A DNA stretch of 30,542 nt from a virus. Shown piece after piece: positions 26,401-30,542 of the stretch (its first letter is position 1; every line of letters starts with the position of its first letter). The notes beneath the pieces are model-generated. The model was not told the origin of the DNA. It saw nothing but the letters and a program-made list of their open reading frames with translations, and ran no database searches. Location of the stretch: positions 1-30,542 of the IMG/VR virus record IMGVR_UViG_3300010155_000049; one strand, 5' to 3'. The translations under genes and the position numbers were made by a program.

Positions 26401-29400
26401 TTACTTCTGGTTCAGCCACTGATATTGCTAATAATAGATATGGCTGGTTCGGCGCTATAAGCAAACGTAATTATCCAGGCCAGGGTGATTTCTTTGTTTC
26501 GGAATCAGCATACAGAGATCAAGCTGTCGATGTTGAATTCGTACAAACAGCCAAACAAAAGCTTCCAGAGGTCGCCAACAGCGATGATATGGTAAAAATT
26601 CTTACCAAGCAAGATGATGTCGTTTTTACTAGGGATACGACATACGTTCAGCATTTGATATCCATAGAAAAGAGCATGTACCAGATTATATCTGAAGAAA
26701 TGTTGAGATTCTTTGCCACTGTTGTAGATTTTAATAATTTGGTTGGTGATCCTGTTAACAGATATCGACCTCACTACAAGAGGATGGAGAAGCTCAGAGG
26801 ATTATTCTTTGAAAGAGTCGAAAACGAGCCCGATTTAGAGAAATTTATTGAGTATTTTAAATGGATTGATTCAGCCGTAACTTTGATGATTAGCGAACTA
26901 ATTCCTGCTTCTTCTAATACTGCAGAATTATTAAGAAATATGATTGAAAGTCATATATTAGAAAGAAACAAGTATTGGTTTAAATTCCCCACTATGGAGG
27001 GTAATATTCCTGAGCCCGTTTCAACAATGCATGCGATTGAGGAACTAAAATATAATTGGAGAGTCGGCCACGCCCCCCTCAACGCCGATCAGAATACAAA
27101 TCAAAATGAAAATTGTTTGTGGTGGAAAGAAAGAGCAGAAAGAATAGGCGTATTATCTTCTGACGATACAAATATTGATCAAAACAAAGAAATTATATTA
27201 AAAACTGCAGTTACAGAAATTTCAAGCTCAACAGCAAAATTGTTAACTGCTGACGGTGTCTCTTATCAGGAAAGTTACTATCCAAATAGAAGTTTGAGGC
27301 GCACCATTGATTTGGAAATGGAGCGTTCGTTAAAACTTAGAGGAGGTTCTAACCCTCAACAAGCCAACAAACATGATTTTTATAAAAATGTTATAAAGTG
27401 GGGCAGCGACGATGACTTTATTTATTTAGATTTGGATAATGAAATTAAAGAAATTGATTGTAACGATAAATTTATTCCAGATGAGTTAAATAAAAAACGT
27501 TTTAGAATGACGGCTTTAACTATGCTGGCAAACGAAACAAAAGATTCTAATGCACTCGGCACGGGGATAAATGACAAGCAACCAACAGACGGGAAAGCTA
27601 GCTTATTTTTACCTTTTAGTATTTATTCTTCTTCGATTAACACCGGATATCAAGGGTTGTACGCTGATCAATTTAAAATTGATTTTACGAATTTGCACGA
27701 TGACAAATATGGTTATGACGCAGAAGTACCCATGCAGGGTCCGTTCACTGAAAAATACGTTGGAGGCATGCAACACCGCCATGTTGACTTAAACTTGGGC
27801 ACGGACACCTCGTTAACAAGAGCAGAAGGCTGGCATTTACAGGAGTTTTTGGATAGGACATTCGGGTCTGAACTTTATATATATGAAACTTTTGGTGCTG
27901 CAACGACTACGCTTACCACTGATGTACGTATTCTTTCTATTCCACCTCTTACAACTGCTTCTATTGTGCCGGGGTTTGAAAGGGAACCAAGTCCATATGA
28001 ATATTGGAATAACGGTGTTGGCGCGGATAATTCTTGGACATTTCTTAAGGGCCCAACGCCTTCTGTTGGCACTGGTCCAAATAACTCTGAGGCCGATGCC
28101 GGCTATGCTTACTGTGAAGTGCTACCATCAAAAGTCGGCCAAACGTTTAGCTTAGTAACTCCTTTAATCGACTTGCTGGACTTACAGTCAGATGCATCCC
28201 CAGAAATGTGGTTCCAGTATCACATGCACGGCATTCATATTGGAAATTTAAAAGTTCAAGCGTCACATGATTCAACTTTTCAAACGGGCGTAAAAGATCT
28301 TTTAGTATCCTGGGATTATACAGGAACAAGCTTTGCGGCGGATGTTATTTCTGCTCAACAACATATTAATGCTACAGACGCCTTTAAGGACGCTACAGCA
28401 GATCTTAGTGAATATATCCAAACTCGTTTTTATATAAGATTTTTATATACTGCTGGCATCACTCATCTAAGCGACTGTGCTATAGGCCTAGTACAGATTT
28501 GGCTGCAGAACGGGGATCCTGCAGGAAATAGAGAAAACTCGTTCAAGCTTTTCAATCCAACATTTGATAATCATCATAGACCAAGTGCAATATATACTCG
28601 ATCAGAATATGCAAAGCGTCCGATGAATATCCGTAATATCCATATGACAGGAACTTCTCCAACAAAAGCCGGAAATTTCCTTAACAGATACGAATATGTT
28701 AATACCACCAGTCCTGAGGCTAATGATCCGTTTTTTGTTAAGAATACAGAACAAATTGCAGTAACCTCGTCAGAAAGAGTGGTCATGGCAAAGATAGAAG
28801 ATATCTTAAGACAAACACCTGGAACACCACGGACTGGAGTTGATCTGCTGGGGAATCCTGCGCTAGTACCCTCAACTTCAGGACATTCGGGCTCTCTTTA
28901 CGTTGATTACAAGCTTCCAGACCGTTCGTATATAAACTCGTCTAACTTAACTAAGAATAAAACCAGGATAATGACTAGATTTAGCACTCCTGGTTTTGAA
29001 GCTTCTTCTCGTGGGTTCTTGGATCCTGCTCATGAAACATATTCTGCGTATAACGCAATGACATTCAAGAATTTGTCTGCTAGAACGATTTACAACACAC
29101 AACTCCAATCACATTGTGGACAATATGGTGTTAGCACACATGACACGACAACAGCCAGGGTTTACGGTTCAGAGGCGCCTGGTACTATCCAAAAAGCAGA
29201 CTATCAATTAGCTTTCGGCGGTAACGCGTCAAAACATAAATATCACAGAAACAACATTGAAAGATTGGAGATTTCTGGCTCTCCTTCCTTAACTGGTAGT
29301 TTAGCAGCTGCATTAAACGGGACTAATCAATATTTTCTAGTTGCTGATGATGTTTCGCTTTCTTTTACAAACAACCCGTCAGTTAACCAAGACAAAACGT

Positions 29401-30176
29401 TTTCTATTAGCGCCTGGGTAAAAGCAGATGATACATCATACTTTCCTATTATTGAAAAGTATAGCCATGGTTCTGCTTATGAGTGGCGACTAGGAACTGA
29501 CGGCGACGGCCTTATTACTTTTTACGTTTATGACAATGACACCTCCAATTATGAAAAAGTTCAAGACAGTCAAGTAGATTTACCTCAGGCTGAATGGGTA
29601 CATGTTGTTGCAACCGCCGACGGCGCAGCCGAAAGTAAAGCGATGAAAATTTATATTAACGGAGTTTTGAGGGCGCCCGTGCATGTTGACGATCGCACTG
29701 ATGCTGGAACATATGTGGCGATGCACAACACGAGTGCCCCAGTCTATATTGGTCGTCAAGACGCAGGCACACCTAAATATGCAGACGGAGCTATCGATGA
29801 AGTAAGTTTGTGGGGTGTAGAATTAAATGCTGCAGAAGTATTAGATTTATATTATGGAGGCCCCTACGAAAAAGATGTTGTGTGGACCCCCGGCCCAGGA
29901 GATCTTAGTAAGCATCCACAATATAGTAATTTAGTATCTTGGTGGCGTTTAGGTGATACTGGCGATTCGGTAAGCAGTGAAATTATATCTACATCTGTTG
30001 ATAGAAAAGGCAGCAATAATGCAACAGGTCAAAATTCACCAACAACAACAACCGGTCCAGCTCCTGGCCGCGGAGACATTGTTGTTACAGCCTCATCATA
30101 TGATAACGCTTATGTTTCTCATATGATTCCAAGAACAGATAAACAATACGCATGGATAACAGGATCATTAATTTAG
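23493..30176 (+). CDS. Large baseplate wedge (gp7/gpI-like core) with two LamG-like and one MAM-like domain
   Basis: 2227 aa. Residues about 155-370 form a LamG/concanavalin-like jelly roll (GVTIEFWMKKDG, AWHHYAVTAK, DEFRYWKTERNAQQIGRFY). Around 470-620 a segment (YQNIYNNLAFIQKSKGTYKSL, then FLRCFGVDEEL) resembles the KGT...LL..FG core of tail P2 gpI/T4 gp7-type wedge proteins. Residues about 1494-1676 match a MAM domain: F1495/E1496, W near 1515, GTGP (1526-1529), GYAYCEV, TPLIDL, FQYHMHG (1574-1580). A second LamG-like domain is at about 1940-2125 (FSISAWVKADD, WVHVVATAD, IYINGVLR, IDEVSLWG). The gene order gp25-gp6-(DNRLRE)-this suits a gp7 equivalent carrying glycan-binding or adhesion modules. 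A weak ribosome binding site (GAAG) precedes the ATG. Domain calls rest on motif matching only. Confidence 0.82.
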   Translation: MGIKNLFNKGHSLKFLKNKTRDSFREDLESYHYVEEYSEKRNRFIPDVDFTTASNFARFGLAEEYYDSAIKRIYQTYPYDGSQTEKIEWENKSTYLDLFLFENEYPRTNGYITFNSGSGTYTGAATDYTYNSTSPEYILLKGGPHPDPSGDYKSDFSPGPSKKGISKANIYHAASQRTNNLEIDLSKGVTIEFWMKKDGFASGPAHSPAPGSQIYEYIFNIAASGSTGNNYGNLRLGLRGDRPTNINFTIESGSTPTNIYYDFDTGLTKIDDSAWHHYAVTAKTYGSDTILNLYVDGIHVSNQADTDTIEPIGGTLIGTIGALASPRGTSLDTADLGWGNVVSCSFDEFRYWKTERNAQQIGRFYRDQIGGGTNTDNIKYDDVSNFVDLGVYYKFNEGIVGDSATDATILDYSGRISNGTFINYNSLESRNTESAIVLAGAATKEFKDPIIYSSHPDVSSLLASKKASGSFHDQENSVSIYRSLPGWIVEDDELNSGHLKYLTQIIASFFDDLYLQIQKLPTLKNINYPDDNNYEKPLPFAERLLTSRGYDAPELFAQATIMAKYLERDEKRLFEKKLYEVKNIIYQNIYNNLAFIQKSKGTYKSLRNFLRCFGVDEELIKLNIYTNDDVYEYKNNFTNIAVRKKYLDFDDLETRYAASGETSYSGSFTATAYQVTSSDSNSISYIPGINATYMSGASMTWETEVFFPKRNIVDDKNYIMFPSSTSSIGGLHAVVASDTNLTCDTDDTINFNIVATKPDDDRRNVKFGLVTSGSSNIITDMFSDTYAGVYDNEKWNLAFRLRPTKYPLANLVDGSLLDHDDPSSTPDLYATAYTYEFYGVNYVSNVLQNEFVVSGTMSTENAYKFFTKNKRVFVGAARNNFTGSVTQLSDVKVSSTRMWLDYLDDETIRSHARNANTYGTLNPYKNSNFSVSKNQLFEKFIPQIDTLLFHWGLDNVTGSGPDGRLAISDFTSGSATDIANNRYGWFGAISKRNYPGQGDFFVSESAYRDQAVDVEFVQTAKQKLPEVANSDDMVKILTKQDDVVFTRDTTYVQHLISIEKSMYQIISEEMLRFFATVVDFNNLVGDPVNRYRPHYKRMEKLRGLFFERVENEPDLEKFIEYFKWIDSAVTLMISELIPASSNTAELLRNMIESHILERNKYWFKFPTMEGNIPEPVSTMHAIEELKYNWRVGHAPLNADQNTNQNENCLWWKERAERIGVLSSDDTNIDQNKEIILKTAVTEISSSTAKLLTADGVSYQESYYPNRSLRRTIDLEMERSLKLRGGSNPQQANKHDFYKNVIKWGSDDDFIYLDLDNEIKEIDCNDKFIPDELNKKRFRMTALTMLANETKDSNALGTGINDKQPTDGKASLFLPFSIYSSSINTGYQGLYADQFKIDFTNLHDDKYGYDAEVPMQGPFTEKYVGGMQHRHVDLNLGTDTSLTRAEGWHLQEFLDRTFGSELYIYETFGAATTTLTTDVRILSIPPLTTASIVPGFEREPSPYEYWNNGVGADNSWTFLKGPTPSVGTGPNNSEADAGYAYCEVLPSKVGQTFSLVTPLIDLLDLQSDASPEMWFQYHMHGIHIGNLKVQASHDSTFQTGVKDLLVSWDYTGTSFAADVISAQQHINATDAFKDATADLSEYIQTRFYIRFLYTAGITHLSDCAIGLVQIWLQNGDPAGNRENSFKLFNPTFDNHHRPSAIYTRSEYAKRPMNIRNIHMTGTSPTKAGNFLNRYEYVNTTSPEANDPFFVKNTEQIAVTSSERVVMAKIEDILRQTPGTPRTGVDLLGNPALVPSTSGHSGSLYVDYKLPDRSYINSSNLTKNKTRIMTRFSTPGFEASSRGFLDPAHETYSAYNAMTFKNLSARTIYNTQLQSHCGQYGVSTHDTTTARVYGSEAPGTIQKADYQLAFGGNASKHKYHRNNIERLEISGSPSLTGSLAAALNGTNQYFLVADDVSLSFTNNPSVNQDKTFSISAWVKADDTSYFPIIEKYSHGSAYEWRLGTDGDGLITFYVYDNDTSNYEKVQDSQVDLPQAEWVHVVATADGAAESKAMKIYINGVLRAPVHVDDRTDAGTYVAMHNTSAPVYIGRQDAGTPKYADGAIDEVSLWGVELNAAEVLDLYYGGPYEKDVVWTPGPGDLSKHPQYSNLVSWWRLGDTGDSVSSEIISTSVDRKGSNNATGQNSPTTTTGPAPGRGDIVVTASSYDNAYVSHMIPRTDKQYAWITGSLI

Positions 30177-30177
30177 G

Positions 30178-30194
30178 ATATAATCTAATTATAT
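30178..30194 (+). repeat. Perfect AT-only inverted repeat between two structural genes
   Basis: ATATAAT-CTA-ATTATAT forms a 7-base perfect dyad with a 3-base loop, in the only non-coding stretch of more than 30 bases in the right part. It includes a TATAAT box (30179-30184). It could be a weak hairpin, an operator or a chance match in AT-rich DNA. Confidence 0.35.
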
Positions 30195-30203
30195 GGAAGG
30201 ATT

Positions 30204-30207
30204 GAGG
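30204..30207 (+). promoter_or_regulatory. Shine-Dalgarno sequence for the last gene
   Basis: GAGG, 6 bases before the ATG at 30214, supports that start. It is one of the better ribosome binding sites in the window. Confidence 0.6.
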
Positions 30208-30213
30208 TAAAAG

Positions 30214-30542
30214 ATGGCAATAAGCGGATCATTAAATTTTTTGAGTATGAGTGGCGATTATGGATCATATTACTCCGGTGTTAGTACCATCCGAGCATGG
30301 TACACAGATGATTCTACAGCTGTGGGGTTCATACCAATGGACTTTGTTGGGCTAAATACAAATATATATGAGCCAGTCTCTGCTAGCCTTATTCTTACCG
30401 GAAATATTTTAGGATACCCCAGTGGCGTGGAGCCATTTGCGCAATCTTATGCGGACCCGCAATATGTTAATAGGACTTTTAACAAGGCCACTGCAGCGGA
30501 TGCCACCGCGGAAGGAGAGGACCGTGCTTTTAATGCTTTAAT
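30214..30542 (+). CDS. Structural protein, 3' end outside the window (hypothetical)
   Basis: 109 codons are visible and the frame is open to the window end. It starts MAISGSLNFLSMSGDYGSY with a GAGG ribosome binding site 6 bases away, and the first part is rich in Ser, Gly and Tyr. Aromatic and beta-like segments (TIRAWYTDDS, VGFIPMDFVG, SASLILTGN) suggest a beta-rich virion protein. Position after the large wedge/LamG protein suggests another baseplate or fibre component. No family was recognised in the visible part. Start confidence is moderate to good; function is unknown. Confidence 0.7.
   Translation, partial: MAISGSLNFLSMSGDYGSYYSGVSTIRAWYTDDSTAVGFIPMDFVGLNTNIYEPVSASLILTGNILGYPSGVEPFAQSYADPQYVNRTFNKATAADATAEGEDRAFNAL

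Noticed and set aside
30179-30184. TATAAT as a host-type -10 promoter element
   Set aside because: No convincing -35 box near 30155-30162; kept only as part of the inverted repeat note.
1-30542. CRISPR arrays, tRNA genes, transposases, integrases or attachment sites
   Set aside because: I saw no spaced repeats, no tRNA-like cloverleaf in the small gaps, and no such protein motifs.

Overview
The window is most likely part of the genome of a large T4-like, contractile-tailed phage, probably marine. Every gene I can support is on the + strand. Genes are packed with overlaps or gaps of at most about 40 bases. The DNA is AT-rich (most lines I counted are about 20-40% GC). Hallmark proteins are a T4 gp55-like late sigma factor, a gp25/gpW baseplate protein and a gp6/gpJ-like baseplate wedge protein. 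I infer 'marine' from a set of small neighbours (FmdB-type zinc ribbon, a two-helix membrane protein, a small conserved acidic protein) that I associate with marine T4-like myoviruses. I could not run a search, and the host cannot be read from the sequence.

Left part (1-3063): a sugar or surface-modification cassette. It holds the end of a P-loop protein that begins before the window, two different FkbM-type SAM methyltransferases, and an NAD-dependent sugar epimerase/dehydratase. They are coupled by overlaps or 1-3 base gaps and probably decorate a glycan on the virion or the host surface.

Middle part (3056-4798): five small genes, all overlapping or nearly so. They are a 57-aa acidic protein, a zinc-ribbon protein, a two-helix membrane protein, the gp55-like sigma factor (TTG start) and a 99-aa protein. 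The sigma factor would direct transcription of the late structural genes that follow.

Right part (4811-30542): a baseplate/tail module of more than 25 kb. In order: a 1187-aa hub-like protein ending in an M15 zinc peptidase and carrying a degenerate esterase-like domain; a 486-aa structural protein; a giant 3294-aa protein with several hydrophobic or membrane-active segments; gp25; gp6; a 513-aa protein with a DNRLRE/CBM-like beta-sandwich; a 2227-aa protein with a gp7/gpI-like core, two LamG-like domains and a MAM-like domain; and the start of another structural gene cut by the window end. Together these would form the baseplate, the cell-wall-cutting device and the glycan-binding surface of the virion.

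Most notable observations: the eukaryote-like MAM domain in a tail protein; the M15 peptidase standing where T4 has a tail lysozyme; the esterase-like domain whose nucleophile serine appears to be glycine; the giant protein with an internal GC-rich island (about 14.4-15.18 kb) that ends abruptly; and the excess of GC-only words such as GCCGGC in an AT-rich genome.
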